This document shows positions 15,698-25,100 of a DNA stretch of 64,000 nucleotides, one piece after another; the stretch's first letter is position 1, and every line of letters starts with the position of its first letter. The position numbers and the translations under genes were made by a program. The stretch is from Aquimarina sp. BL5 (lineage in GTDB: Bacteria; Bacteroidota; Bacteroidia; Flavobacteriales; Flavobacteriaceae): NCBI RefSeq assembly GCF_003443675.1, contig NZ_CP031963.1, positions 1,635,501-1,699,500 on the forward strand, written 5' to 3'. The notes below the pieces were generated by a model that worked only from the letters and a program-made list of their open reading frames with translations, was not told where the DNA came from and made no database searches.

Positions 15698-16552
15698 ATG
15701 AAACCAATGAAATTCAGTTTTATATTTTTCTTTATCATTCCTTTTCTATGTTTTAGTCAAGAACATATGATTGTAACTGGAAAATCTCTTGATCGATTTC
15801 AATTCGGATATTCTACGCTTTCGGATGTTCGAGAACAGTACAAATCAGAAATAATTACTGATACAATCACGTCTAATTGTCCACATACAGACAAATGTGG
15901 AAAATCCATTTATGGCGAATTGAATTCTCTCTTTATCAAAAAACTTGGAATAGTATTTCAGGCAAATTATCAAACAGGTGAGTTAATACATAAAGTTTTA
16001 TTGTATGCACCTTTTAAAGGAAAAATTGATGCTACAAAAAATATAGAGTTAGGAAAAACGACTGTAAAAGAAATATCTAAACAGTACCCAAAATCAAGTC
16101 TTACATCTACTAATGGAAAAAAATACTGGATTATTAAGAATGATCATATTTCGTTTTTAGTTACGAGATTAGCATCTGACAAAAATTATCCAATCGAATT
16201 TATCGAAATAGAAAATCGTTTGATAAAAGCTATTATCTTAAACCCTATTAGAGATCTAATGAATGTTGATTTTGAAGATAGTTGCCGAATTCCATTATTC
16301 GCACCAAAAACCGAAACACATAGAAATTGTTATGTTTCAAAACGTAAAATCGGATTTTACACCATTAATTTTGGTGGATTATCCAATTATAAAAGTGTGA
16401 AAAGTGGATACTGGAAAGAATACTATCCTAATCATATTATTAAAGAGGAAGGAAATTATAAAAAAGGAAAGAAAATCGGAGAATTTAAATACTATGATAA
16501 AAACGGAACCCTGATAAAAACAAAAAAGCATCCTCGGTTTTTATTTTGGTAA
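15698..16552 (+). CDS. Secreted protein with C-terminal MORN-like repeats (cassette)
   Basis: A signal peptide (MKFSFIFFFIIPFLCFSQ, with Met3 an alternative start) precedes a beta-rich region that begins FQFGYSTLSDVREQYKSE, reminiscent of periplasmic ligand or inhibitor domains. The last 45 residues carry two MORN_2-like units (GYWKEYYPNHIIKEEGNY, IGEFKYYDKNGTLI). Similar units occur in many Bacteroidota surface and immunity proteins. The function is unknown. A type A repeat lies immediately upstream. Confidence 0.6.
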   Translation: MKPMKFSFIFFFIIPFLCFSQEHMIVTGKSLDRFQFGYSTLSDVREQYKSEIITDTITSNCPHTDKCGKSIYGELNSLFIKKLGIVFQANYQTGELIHKVLLYAPFKGKIDATKNIELGKTTVKEISKQYPKSSLTSTNGKKYWIIKNDHISFLVTRLASDKNYPIEFIEIENRLIKAIILNPIRDLMNVDFEDSCRIPLFAPKTETHRNCYVSKRKIGFYTINFGGLSNYKSVKSGYWKEYYPNHIIKEEGNYKKGKKIGEFKYYDKNGTLIKTKKHPRFLFW

Positions 16553-16554
16553 CC

Positions 16555-16722
16555 ATCATAACACTCAGGTAATAATCGATTCTAGTATATTTGCGATAGC
16601 CCTGTATTTAAGCTGATAAAATTTATATCCCTACACTCGACTTAATCAAATATCAATATAAATGTGTTGATTGTTGGGTAACATTTTGCACTTTAAAGAC
16701 ATATATATAACCTTGTCATTCA
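16555..16722 (+). repeat. Diverged attC-like repeat (type A-related)
   Basis: It starts catcataacactcaggtaat and ends gacatatatataaccttgtc. The block gggtaacattttgca is shared with type A, but much of the rest has drifted and the right gtt core is only partly kept. The 155 bp that follow, up to the next gene, hold nothing I can name. Confidence 0.4.
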
Positions 16723-16877
16723 TTTCGGAATGTACTCGTAAACGAAAAAACAGGAATTTAAAATACTAATTTTGAACGAGTATACCCTGCAATGATTTTA
16801 TGCTAAATTCTCACTCCAATGCGGAATGAAAATCATAGCAGAATTTTAACTTGTTTAAAAATCTCAAGCACTTTACC

Positions 16878-17795
16878 ATGAAAAAACAATGCATAATTCT
16901 ACTAGTTCTTATTTTCTGTAATCATTGTGATGTATGGTCTCAAAGTCAATTAAAAGGTGATGCTTTTTATACTGTTGCTGCTCCAAGTGGTCTTACAGTG
17001 AGGAGTAAACCTTCAATAGATGGTGAAAAATTAGGAAAGTTTCCTCTAGGAGAGCATTTAGAACTTATAGAAGATACAGGAAAATTATTATCTATTGTAG
17101 ATAATGGTTTAGCGGTACATGGAAATTGGTTTAAAGTAAAGAGAATGAACCATAGTTGGGACGACAAACCAACATTAACAGGTTATGTGTTTAGTGGATA
17201 TTTACTAAAAAACAAGAGCAGACCTTACAATCCTTCTGACGCCACTTCAACCGAAAATTCTACATTAAAATTTAGAAATTTTAATCTTACTTTTTGTTTT
17301 TATGAAACGGATACTCGTTATGAAGATTATAATGTTGTAAAAAATGATACGATGTATGTTTATGAAAATGTGTTTAATGAATTAAACGATAAATTAATTC
17401 ATATTCAGCCTAAAGTAAAAACAGATAAAATTGAATTGTTTTACACATTTAAGGAAAAGGTTTGGGAATATGGAGCAGATGCACTTACTTCTAAAAAATA
17501 TTATACGTGGCAAGGAAATAGCCCATTTAAAAAACTGCCACTTACAAGAAACATTGCGCTATTCCCAAAAATAGAATATGAAAAGATGGAAACTTCTAGA
17601 CAAGTAAACTTAAAGTTAAGAGATACTCTGGTACATTATCCTGGAGAAATGGGAGGTACAACAGCAACTATGAGTTATCGTGGAAAACCCTGCGTACATT
17701 CAATACCTGATGCTATTTTAAAAATAGTTTTGTATTATAGTAATGGAACTACAGAAGTTAAATATGTTAACATCAACTTGTCATACGGGTGTTAG
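16878..17795 (+). CDS. Secreted SH3b-domain protein, 305 aa (cassette)
   Basis: The ATG at 16878 is chosen because it gives a good signal peptide (MKKQCIILLVLIFCNHCDVWS); an earlier in-frame start at 16851 only adds residues upstream of it. The mature N-terminus is an SH3b domain (GLTVRSKPSIDGEKLGKFPL ... NWFKVKR ... GYVFSGYL). The C-terminal 180 residues are beta-rich and unrecognised. It may act at the cell surface. This is the second SH3b cassette in the array. Confidence 0.65.
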   Translation: MKKQCIILLVLIFCNHCDVWSQSQLKGDAFYTVAAPSGLTVRSKPSIDGEKLGKFPLGEHLELIEDTGKLLSIVDNGLAVHGNWFKVKRMNHSWDDKPTLTGYVFSGYLLKNKSRPYNPSDATSTENSTLKFRNFNLTFCFYETDTRYEDYNVVKNDTMYVYENVFNELNDKLIHIQPKVKTDKIELFYTFKEKVWEYGADALTSKKYYTWQGNSPFKKLPLTRNIALFPKIEYEKMETSRQVNLKLRDTLVHYPGEMGGTTATMSYRGKPCVHSIPDAILKIVLYYSNGTTEVKYVNINLSYGC

Positions 17796-17877
17796 GATTT
17801 TCACAAAGAATTCACTCAAACGAAAAAAAAGTGTAAAACGGAATTTAGCCAATAATTTTAAATAAATCTAAAATAAC

Positions 17878-17972
17878 GAAATTACAACATTATAAAAATC
17901 AGTTAGTTTTGTGATACTTATCCTCTAAACATAGTACAGATATAGTAATAGGTATACATTATTATCGCGGAC
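17878..17972 (+). repeat. Short diverged attC-like repeat
   Basis: The left core attacaac (17881-17888) followed by attataaaaa resembles the type A start at 9784, and the right end gtatacattattatcgcgg resembles the degenerate right end at 13809. It is about 95 bp, shorter than the others. Confidence 0.4.
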
Positions 17973-18002
17973 AATTTAGGGAGCATTCTACGAAAACAAA
18001 AA

Positions 18003-18554
18003 ATGGAATTATATAAAAGGATTATTGAAATAGTTGACGCGAATCTGATTAACTGTCTGATTCCGATAATTTTGACTTTAATTTTTATCGAACTGATTTT
18101 TAAAGACCGATTTGAAGTAAAAAAAGTGTTGAATTTAATTCGCTGGACAATTATTTTCTATACCATTATTACTTGGACATTCTATCTAATCGGAATGGCA
18201 ACGACTGAAAAACCAGATGAATATGCTTTTATTAATAGAGCGACTGGAGTCTATGCTTGGGCTTACTGGATCATGTTTCTATCTGCTTTGATTTTACCTC
18301 TGACTTTATTCTTTAAAAAATTAGCATCAAAATTTTGGTATGTTCTATTAGTGGTATTTGGAATAAAAAGTGGAATGTATTTTGAACGTTTTGTAATCAT
18401 CGTGACTAGTTTTCACCGTGATTATTTAGATGGAAATAGAAATATTGAATTGATAGATTTATTTGTATTCGGAATTGGAATGATATTCCTACAAGGTATA
18501 GTAATTACAATTTTGACTTTAGGAATATTTGAAATAATAAAAAGAAAAAGGTAA
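18003..18554 (+). CDS. Integral membrane protein of unknown function, 183 aa (cassette)
   Basis: Four to five hydrophobic segments are visible (LIPIILTLIFIELIF, TIIFYTIITWTFYLIGMA, AYWIMFLSALILPLTLFF, FWYVLLVVFGI, IFLQGIVITILTLGIFEI). No motif links it to a known transporter. The basic C-terminus suggests a cytoplasmic end. It is the penultimate gene of the plus-strand array. Confidence 0.6.
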   Translation: MELYKRIIEIVDANLINCLIPIILTLIFIELIFKDRFEVKKVLNLIRWTIIFYTIITWTFYLIGMATTEKPDEYAFINRATGVYAWAYWIMFLSALILPLTLFFKKLASKFWYVLLVVFGIKSGMYFERFVIIVTSFHRDYLDGNRNIELIDLFVFGIGMIFLQGIVITILTLGIFEIIKRKR

Positions 18555-18559
18555 TATAA

Positions 18560-18630
18560 AATATTTCTCACACAAATATGTAGTTAATTCTTCCTCCAAC
18601 GCTCTGATTCATATATTTGGCGTTAGTCAG
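18560..18630 (+). repeat. Short attC-like repeat with type B right end
   Basis: The right end ttcatatatttggcgttagt matches the type B copy at 12071-12086, with the gtt at 18622-18624, and continues cagaatt exactly as at 8604 next to the IS110. The left half is reduced to about 50 bp. Confidence 0.5.
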
Positions 18631-18697
18631 AATTAAAAAACAAGAACTCTTTGGCTTTTTAATACTTAAATTAATTTTATTAAAAATAATTAAAAAA

Positions 18698-18991
18698 ATG
18701 AATATTGTAGACTTCATTATTGGTGCACTATTAGTAAATGCAATGCCTCATCTAATTTTTGGACTAACTAAAACTCATTTTCTTGGGTTATTTGGATATA
18801 GTCCTAAAGGAAATATTACGTATGCTGTTCTCCAATTTCTCCTTTGTTGTGTATTATTTTGTTTTAATTATGGCTACAATGAATTACTCAATAATGGATA
18901 TTTAATTGGTGGTATTACTGTTCTTTGTCTGTATTTTATATTTGGGAAATTTCTAGTCAAATTTTATGGGAAACAACAATCTAAAAATTAG
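18698..18991 (+). CDS. Small integral membrane protein, 97 aa (cassette)
   Basis: The ATG at 18698 is preferred; upstream in-frame starts lie within the repeat core. Three hydrophobic segments are visible (DFIIGALLVNAMPHLIFGL, YAVLQFLLCCVLFCFNYGY, LIGGITVLCLYFIFGKFLV). No family is recognised. It is the last gene of the array before the minus-strand island. Confidence 0.6.
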   Translation: MNIVDFIIGALLVNAMPHLIFGLTKTHFLGLFGYSPKGNITYAVLQFLLCCVLFCFNYGYNELLNNGYLIGGITVLCLYFIFGKFLVKFYGKQQSKN

Positions 18992-19175
18992 ACGAACTGA
19001 ATTCTTGAATTAAAAATATGAATCGGAAAATCTGGTTTTTAGCTGTGTAGCTATTGTTATTTCTCAGCGCTTCGAAGTAATCTAAGCAATACTATCTGGA
19101 ACATACAATCCGTGATTATCAAATTATACATTTCTATTTTCGCACAGAAAAACATTTTCTTCTGGCAACACAAAA

Positions 19176-20018
19176 TCATTTAGGAGGAAAAATCATAACG
19201 TGTGAATCATAGTCTTTATAATCTTCAAATTTCGTTGAAATAAAAAGAGGCTTATCACTATTATATTCTTGATTCTTTTTAGAAGGTGCTCCTAACCAAT
19301 TACACTCTTTCAATTCTTTATATCTGGTAAGCCAAGTATGAATTCCTTGTTCACTAAATCCCCATCCAAATTCATTAGCTACCAACAAATCATTAACAAC
19401 CTCATCATCTGATCCTATAATATAGAAGGCTTCTAAGGGAATATTTGGCTGTTTCCAGACAGGATATGATTTATTCTTTTTATAAGATTTCAGGCAGTGA
19501 TTATATTCTTTAGCATCGGGATGAATGATTAAATATGCCTTCCAATCAAAGTATTTTACTAAAATATACCCAATACTCCATCCAGCGTGTTCTCTTGATT
19601 TCCAGATTTGTTTATGAATCTTTTCTAATCGTTTTTGTTGTATTTGATTTAAACCCGCTTTTAATCCTTCGTATGCATAAATTGTGCAATGCATACTATC
19701 TGGTTTTTTAATATGGGGTTGTATTTCCTCCAGATAAGATTGATAAAGAGAAATTCCGGTTTCTAATTTAGTCTCCTCAGCCTGTTGCCTCCAGACGGTA
19801 CCATAATACCTACTCGCTCCTGTATGGAAATCTATAAGATGTTCATTTTCTATATCCGAAATTTTGTTAATAGCCTGACAAGAATTAAAATATGCGTAAT
19901 TACCTTTACAGTCACTACATTCTGAGAAATCTTTCTCCAGTCTATCTAAAGTGAATTGATTTTGAGACAAGGCTATACATGAGCAAAGTATAAAAAACAA
20001 CGTAACCAAAGATCGCAT
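19176..20018 (-). CDS. Secreted protein of unknown function, 280 aa
   Basis: A signal peptide (MRSLVTLFFILCSCIALSQ) is followed by a soluble domain with several Cys (SECSDCKGN, NSCQA) and Trp residues. No family is recognised. It follows the effector-lipoprotein operon on the same strand after a 177-bp gap that contains a near-palindrome (gttgtatc ... gatataacaac), so it may have its own promoter. A role as a further immunity protein is possible but unsupported. Confidence 0.55.
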   Translation of the reverse strand: MRSLVTLFFILCSCIALSQNQFTLDRLEKDFSECSDCKGNYAYFNSCQAINKISDIENEHLIDFHTGASRYYGTVWRQQAEETKLETGISLYQSYLEEIQPHIKKPDSMHCTIYAYEGLKAGLNQIQQKRLEKIHKQIWKSREHAGWSIGYILVKYFDWKAYLIIHPDAKEYNHCLKSYKKNKSYPVWKQPNIPLEAFYIIGSDDEVVNDLLVANEFGWGFSEQGIHTWLTRYKELKECNWLGAPSKKNQEYNSDKPLFISTKFEDYKDYDSHVMIFPPK

Positions 20019-20195
20019 AAAACTTAATTTCTAATATCTTTAAATTTACAAATTTTCGTTGTATCACAGGATATAACAACCCCGTTGATGTTTTTATAAA
20101 TATTTTTCTTTGTAATTTTTATAATCTTCTAGTCGTTGTACCGTATTCAGTAGGGTTGAATCAAAATTTAAAATGACAATTATAAGGTGATTCAA

Positions 20196-21020
20196 CTAAT
20201 CTTTATCTTTAATCTGTTTTAAAAACAGACTATCACCTTGATTAGACTTTAAATGCATATTGTTTCCTTTCCAAGTAAAGAAGTATTTAGTCGTGTCTAA
20301 TTTGATAAGATAATTTTCATTTAAAAAATAACTTGTAAGTGAATATTGCTTAAATTTTATCGAATTATTTATTGTATTATTGGATAGATCAAATGATATC
20401 TTCACATCTAAAATTAACTGATCATTATTAAGCAAACTAAATGTTTTATTATACAACGAGATTCTATGAATATTCTCGATCAATGAAGAATTTTTAAAGG
20501 GAAAAGTTCCTATACCCGATGAATAAGATATACTATCATTTTGTGCAACAAAACTTATTTCGTTGTTACGCTTAACAATAAAAATAGAATCATTTTTTTT
20601 ATAGTGATGCTTGTTCCAGTCAGTTAAATAGTATGTACTATCATTTATAACCTTAACTCTAATTTTTCTATAGTCTAAACCTGCGCTTTCAGTATATATT
20701 TTTCTATCATTCCAATCTTCTATAAATACAGATTCAAAAGGATAATTTGTCTGATTCCTATTTATGTTATTCACTCCTTTTTCATAAATGGACTTTAAAA
20801 ATTGAACTGGAATCCAAGTATGTCCATCGACAGTTTTAGGCTTATAATTAATATCCTGATCCGTTATGTAGTTTACAATGCTATCTTTTGATAATTTGAC
20901 ACTATCTTCAGTTATTTTTTTATCTGAAGATGATGTAATGGCTCCGTCTTTATTTTTTTCTTTTTCATTATTACAAGAAATAAGGGTAGCAGCAATAACT
21001 ATTAGAATTCTATAAAACAT
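20196..21020 (-). CDS. Lipoprotein of unknown function in hcp-2 operon
   Basis: The signal MFYRILIVIAATLISCNN has a clear lipobox. The mature protein is Ser/Asp/Asn-rich and beta-strand-like (DSTYYLTDWNKHHYKKNDSI), with no recognised domain. It starts 9 bp after the preceding lipoprotein gene and is the last tightly packed gene of the operon. As a periplasm-facing lipoprotein next to a cell-wall effector it is a candidate immunity or accessory protein. Confidence 0.6.
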   Translation of the reverse strand: MFYRILIVIAATLISCNNEKEKNKDGAITSSSDKKITEDSVKLSKDSIVNYITDQDINYKPKTVDGHTWIPVQFLKSIYEKGVNNINRNQTNYPFESVFIEDWNDRKIYTESAGLDYRKIRVKVINDSTYYLTDWNKHHYKKNDSIFIVKRNNEISFVAQNDSISYSSGIGTFPFKNSSLIENIHRISLYNKTFSLLNNDQLILDVKISFDLSNNTINNSIKFKQYSLTSYFLNENYLIKLDTTKYFFTWKGNNMHLKSNQGDSLFLKQIKDKD

Positions 21021-21029
21021 ATCAATTAG

Positions 21030-22091
21030 CTAGTCTACAAAAGTTCTTTTCTGTAACTCTCCATCTTTGTAGATTTCGGTATAAAGAAGTTTTTCTTTTT
21101 TAAAGTTATTAAATGAATAATACTTCCATTCACCAATTGGTTCACCCCCTTTAAATTCTGCTTCTAAGTATGTACTTTTGTTAACAAAGCCGTTAGGTTT
21201 AGTTTCGATCCATTTACCTTCACGCATAGAGTTTTTTACTTCTCCTTGTTCTTCTTTATCTTTATAAGGACCATCTTTGCTATAAAATCGAACGAATTTG
21301 CCATTTGGTTTAATTTGCCATTTTTCATTTCTTATATATCCATAGCTTTCCCCTCCAACCATCGCCTGTAATGTAATTATGTAATTCTCATCAATAAACG
21401 GATAGACATGATAGGTGTTATATGGCTCATTTGTAATATAATAAACATTTAGCATATCAACCAATTTTCCCTCTTTAGACTTTACTACTAAATCTGCAAC
21501 GACTACAGGATTATCTCCTTTACATTTTTCTACCTGATTATTACCATAATATTTTGGAAATGTAGTGTAAGTAAAAAGATCATAATCATCAAAACCACTA
21601 ACTTTACCTATTTTAACAAAAGAACTATAGGGTCTACAATAAAAAGAATTACTATCGGTTTGTTTTGATTTAATACTAGTTACTAATGGAATATCATAGT
21701 AGTTATAATTATCACGCCCTGAACTATAACTGATCTTTTCATTGTTGTAAGAGACTTTTATACTATCTTCTTTATTCCAAAGATGAAATATCTGATAATA
21801 TTTATTGATTTTTTCTATTGTTTTTTCTATTTCTGGTCTTTCCTTCATATTGTAACCAAAAACAATTGAAGTGTCTTTTGGAAATTCAGTTATCATTAAT
21901 TCTTTTGATCCAAATGGTACTTCATATGTTTTTAGATACTCATTTTGATCATTTATTTGTTTTGAACTATTACTTAAAATCACTTCACTTTTAACAGGTG
22001 AGTTATAGGCTTCTTTATTCCCCGAATTATTTTGTTTACAAGAGAGAAAACCTAATAGTATTAAAACTATTATTATTCCATATTTATACAT
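21030..22091 (-). CDS. Lipoprotein with MORN-like C-terminus in hcp-2 operon
   Basis: The signal MYKYGIIIVLILLGFLSCKQ ends in a lipobox. The C-terminal third holds MORN_2/YwqK-like units (REGKWIETKPNG, GEPIGEWKYYSFNNFKKEK). Its start overlaps the previous gene by 8 bp, so translation is probably coupled. Immunity to the M15-like payload is a reasonable hypothesis; nothing in the sequence proves it. Confidence 0.6.
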   Translation of the reverse strand: MYKYGIIIVLILLGFLSCKQNNSGNKEAYNSPVKSEVILSNSSKQINDQNEYLKTYEVPFGSKELMITEFPKDTSIVFGYNMKERPEIEKTIEKINKYYQIFHLWNKEDSIKVSYNNEKISYSSGRDNYNYYDIPLVTSIKSKQTDSNSFYCRPYSSFVKIGKVSGFDDYDLFTYTTFPKYYGNNQVEKCKGDNPVVVADLVVKSKEGKLVDMLNVYYITNEPYNTYHVYPFIDENYIITLQAMVGGESYGYIRNEKWQIKPNGKFVRFYSKDGPYKDKEEQGEVKNSMREGKWIETKPNGFVNKSTYLEAEFKGGEPIGEWKYYSFNNFKKEKLLYTEIYKDGELQKRTFVD

Positions 22092-22782
22092 TTACAAACA
22101 ATCCTTTAGCGTTAACTAAATAACTTTCTTTGTATTGTTTTGTTTCAGGTTTCTCTCCTTCTTTAATAAAGTCATCTTTTTCTTCATCCCAGAAATTCTC
22201 TTCTTTTTTATCAATGGTAATTTTGAAATTCTCATCAATAGTAAAGTTATATTCGTAATTTACTTCCCACAAGAATCTATTGTAAATAATAAGATAATCT
22301 ATTTGTTTTCCTTTTTTATTAAAATTACTCAGTATAAAAAAAACACCTTGTATATCATTCTCTCCATAATACCTAACTAAACTTCCTACAGTTGTGTAGT
22401 TATTATTTGTTTTTTTAAATACAGGAAAAAACTCTTTTCCGGTTACATTATAAAAGAAGTCATCAGTTTTTTTCTCTGACTTAACTTCAGTAAATAACTC
22501 GTTAGAAAATGCTTTCTTATTTTTTACAATTTCCTCTTCAATATTATAAACCCCTTCATTCTCTATAACCAAATTGGAGATGAATTCACTGGATATTGGA
22601 AGGTTAACTTCCTCTAATTTAAAGAAAACAGAGTCTATCAGCTGATTGCTCTGCAAATTTTCGTTGATAACCTTATCTTTTTCTAAGGTTTTAATGTCAT
22701 TCTTATCGTTTATTGAATAGCTATCTCTTTTTTCTTTACAATTTATGTTTAGAAGAAATATAATTAAAATTAATATTCTCAT
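22084..22782 (-). CDS. Lipoprotein directly downstream of M15-like effector, candidate immunity protein
   Basis: The short signal MRILILIIFLLNINCK ends in Cys. The mature domain is acidic and lysine-rich with strands near the end (GVFFILSNFNKKGKQIDYLIIYN). Its start overlaps the effector stop by 4 bp, the tightest link in the operon. No family is recognised. Position makes it the first candidate for the cognate immunity protein. Confidence 0.6.
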   Translation of the reverse strand: MRILILIIFLLNINCKEKRDSYSINDKNDIKTLEKDKVINENLQSNQLIDSVFFKLEEVNLPISSEFISNLVIENEGVYNIEEEIVKNKKAFSNELFTEVKSEKKTDDFFYNVTGKEFFPVFKKTNNNYTTVGSLVRYYGENDIQGVFFILSNFNKKGKQIDYLIIYNRFLWEVNYEYNFTIDENFKITIDKKEENFWDEEKDDFIKEGEKPETKQYKESYLVNAKGLFVNV

Positions 22783-25091
22783 TTTGAAATAATTTTAGAA
22801 TGATCAAAACCGGTTAAGTGTAAATGATGATGATGCCTATATTTTACAGTCCCAGTAGTTTTTTTCATGTGTTTAGTGTGAGGTAAAAGAGTCGACACAG
22901 TGACTTCTTTCATTTCCTTCTTCTTAGTAGTTGGATTAGTTACCTCTTGCATTACTTTTCGATCAAAGTTTTCCGAGTACATTTTCCCACTTCTTCCCCA
23001 ACCAAATTTATACAATGCATTATTAAACTTAACTTGTCGATCATAATCGAAATGGAAATCTTGTAAATAAGTTCGTTCTCCATTTTCATTTGTACTTAAA
23101 TATCTTAAATCACCCTTTTCACCATTAATATGAGATGAACTCCCTCCAGCGGTATTTCCATTTTTGATACTAAAACCATTAAAACCTAAGTCTACTACTG
23201 ATTCCTCTATCATAGCACCTATTAACCCTGCAAAACAATCAGGATTGATATACCATCGCCCAGAAGAGCTATTCCAAGTGGAAAAACCAAATTTCACATC
23301 TCCTAAAGTATAATTTTTTATATCCTTCGAGTATGTTAGTAAAACATCATCATCTTTTTTAGTAGAAAGAAGATTCTTTTTTCTATGTCTCTTTGTACTA
23401 TGAACTTTTGTTTTACCTAAAACATGTGTTTTGTTCGTTTTATCTATATAGGTATACTTTGCTTTTGCAGGATTATCACAAACCTTTTTTTCTATTTTTC
23501 CATCATAAATTATGGAATAAACAATTACAGCCGCTCCTATTTTGAATGACTTGTCATTTTCATTCAAGAAAATTGACTCTGTAACTTCGTTTTCTTTCTC
23601 CCTAACTTTTACAAAAACTTCAACTTGTTTTAATTCTCCTTTATCGGGATCTAACTTCTTATCCCAATCATTATACTTAGAAGAATCAACCTTTTGCAAT
23701 TCTACTTCAGCAACAGCGTAACCATTTTCAACCTTGGCTATTATTTCTGTAATCTCCTTACCATCTTGTAATACAGGTATCGGTTCATCTTTAGCTACTA
23801 ATAAAGGTTCTTTTTCGAATAATTTAAGAACAACTTCTTTATCATTGATATTATCACATTCTACAACTAATTTTATTTTCTGCCCAATGACCGCATCTTC
23901 TAACTTCTCATAATGGTCAACTTTTGTAGTCGGGTTTTTCTCACCTACTTTTTTGCCTTTCTTATTTTTTACATCTGCAAGAGGACCATCTGCCACAACT
24001 TCTTCTTTCTCCACTTTTGCAAAAAAAGCATCTTTAATCGTTTCTTTTGGAGTTAATTTAATATTTCCGAATTTGTTTTGGCCATCCGATATTTCAATAC
24101 CTATGTCTTTAGCATTCGCTATAGTCACATATAATTCTAACTCGTAAGGATCTTGCTTTTCTGGAGATTCTGCGACGTAAGCAAAATCAAAAATAGCCTT
24201 ATAGGGATCTTGTTGTTCATCAGTTTTTTCGTCAGAAGAAGCATCTTTATAAGTTTCTTTATTACCAACTTTGAATTGCTTAATATGATCTCGCTCTTCT
24301 ATTTTAAGTTTATTTTCTTTCCAGTCAGCATAATCATCAGATGTTGTCATAGGCGCAGGATTAGGGGTAAGATCTTTATCATAAATATTGGTGTCCAAAG
24401 TTTTACCGATTAACCCTAACGTTTTAATATACAAATAAATATCTTCACTATACCCAGTCTCTTCTAACCTTTCTCCATCTGCAGACATCCAATATACTTC
24501 TGCAATTTCAGGTTCTGCTAAAACACTCCTCGTAGCAACAGAATTATTGCTGGAACTTAAAGTAGGTTTGTCTATATAAGCTTCAGTTTTAATTCTTTCT
24601 CCATCCAACCATTTAGAAAACTTTACTTTCAATTTGATCGTTTTTACTCCATCCTTTTCTTCTGTTATATACTCTGCATAAAGAATTCCTTTTTCATTAA
24701 TAGATTTATAGTCTTCCTCTTTTTGTTTAGCTTCTTCCTCTGCTTTTGAAGTAAGTAAAAAATCTTCTTGAGCATCTTCTTTTTCTGGTGTTTCCTTAAT
24801 CTCGAAATTTTTACCCGAGAGTTTATCCTGAGTTTTATCTAACCAAAAGCACCATTTCACATTTTCTTTATCAGCTTCCAACGTACCAGCTTTGGCAACA
24901 GTATATTCTTTTACTTCAAAAATATATTCTGTACCAGATTTAAGTTTATTCTCTTCTTTACTTCCATACTTTACCTCATTCGCCTCCGTATCAAAAACCT
25001 TTATTGTCTTTACCTTATTGGTTGCAGGGTTTTTTAAAGCTGCCGTAGTGACTTGATTGGATAGATTTCCAGTTTCTGAAATTGTAATCAT
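22779..25091 (-). CDS. Large T6SS-linked payload with C-terminal M15-like (D-Ala-D-Ala) metallopeptidase domain
   Basis: There is no signal peptide. The first 600 residues are repetitive, acidic and lysine-rich with several beta modules (VYWMSADGERLEETGY ... IYLYIKTLGLIGKTLDTNIY; GQKIKLVVECDNINDKEVVL) that echo the Hcp extension. The last 150 residues carry zinc-ligand-like motifs of the LAS (M15/M74) peptidases: S652-S-H654-INGEKGD661 and a C-terminal HxH at about 755-758 (HHHHLHL). This predicts cleavage of peptide stems in peptidoglycan. It starts 9 bp after hcp and overlaps the next lipoprotein gene by 4 bp. Delivery through Hcp is inferred from linkage. Confidence 0.7.
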   Translation of the reverse strand: MITISETGNLSNQVTTAALKNPATNKVKTIKVFDTEANEVKYGSKEENKLKSGTEYIFEVKEYTVAKAGTLEADKENVKWCFWLDKTQDKLSGKNFEIKETPEKEDAQEDFLLTSKAEEEAKQKEEDYKSINEKGILYAEYITEEKDGVKTIKLKVKFSKWLDGERIKTEAYIDKPTLSSSNNSVATRSVLAEPEIAEVYWMSADGERLEETGYSEDIYLYIKTLGLIGKTLDTNIYDKDLTPNPAPMTTSDDYADWKENKLKIEERDHIKQFKVGNKETYKDASSDEKTDEQQDPYKAIFDFAYVAESPEKQDPYELELYVTIANAKDIGIEISDGQNKFGNIKLTPKETIKDAFFAKVEKEEVVADGPLADVKNKKGKKVGEKNPTTKVDHYEKLEDAVIGQKIKLVVECDNINDKEVVLKLFEKEPLLVAKDEPIPVLQDGKEITEIIAKVENGYAVAEVELQKVDSSKYNDWDKKLDPDKGELKQVEVFVKVREKENEVTESIFLNENDKSFKIGAAVIVYSIIYDGKIEKKVCDNPAKAKYTYIDKTNKTHVLGKTKVHSTKRHRKKNLLSTKKDDDVLLTYSKDIKNYTLGDVKFGFSTWNSSSGRWYINPDCFAGLIGAMIEESVVDLGFNGFSIKNGNTAGGSSSHINGEKGDLRYLSTNENGERTYLQDFHFDYDRQVKFNNALYKFGWGRSGKMYSENFDRKVMQEVTNPTTKKKEMKEVTVSTLLPHTKHMKKTTGTVKYRHHHHLHLTGFDHSKIISK

Positions 25092-25100
25092 TTGATCTTG

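Noticed and set aside
9020..18630. Interpreting the repeats as CRISPR arrays
   Set aside because: The units are 90-200 bp, differ in sequence by family and alternate with protein genes, so they are not CRISPR repeats and spacers.
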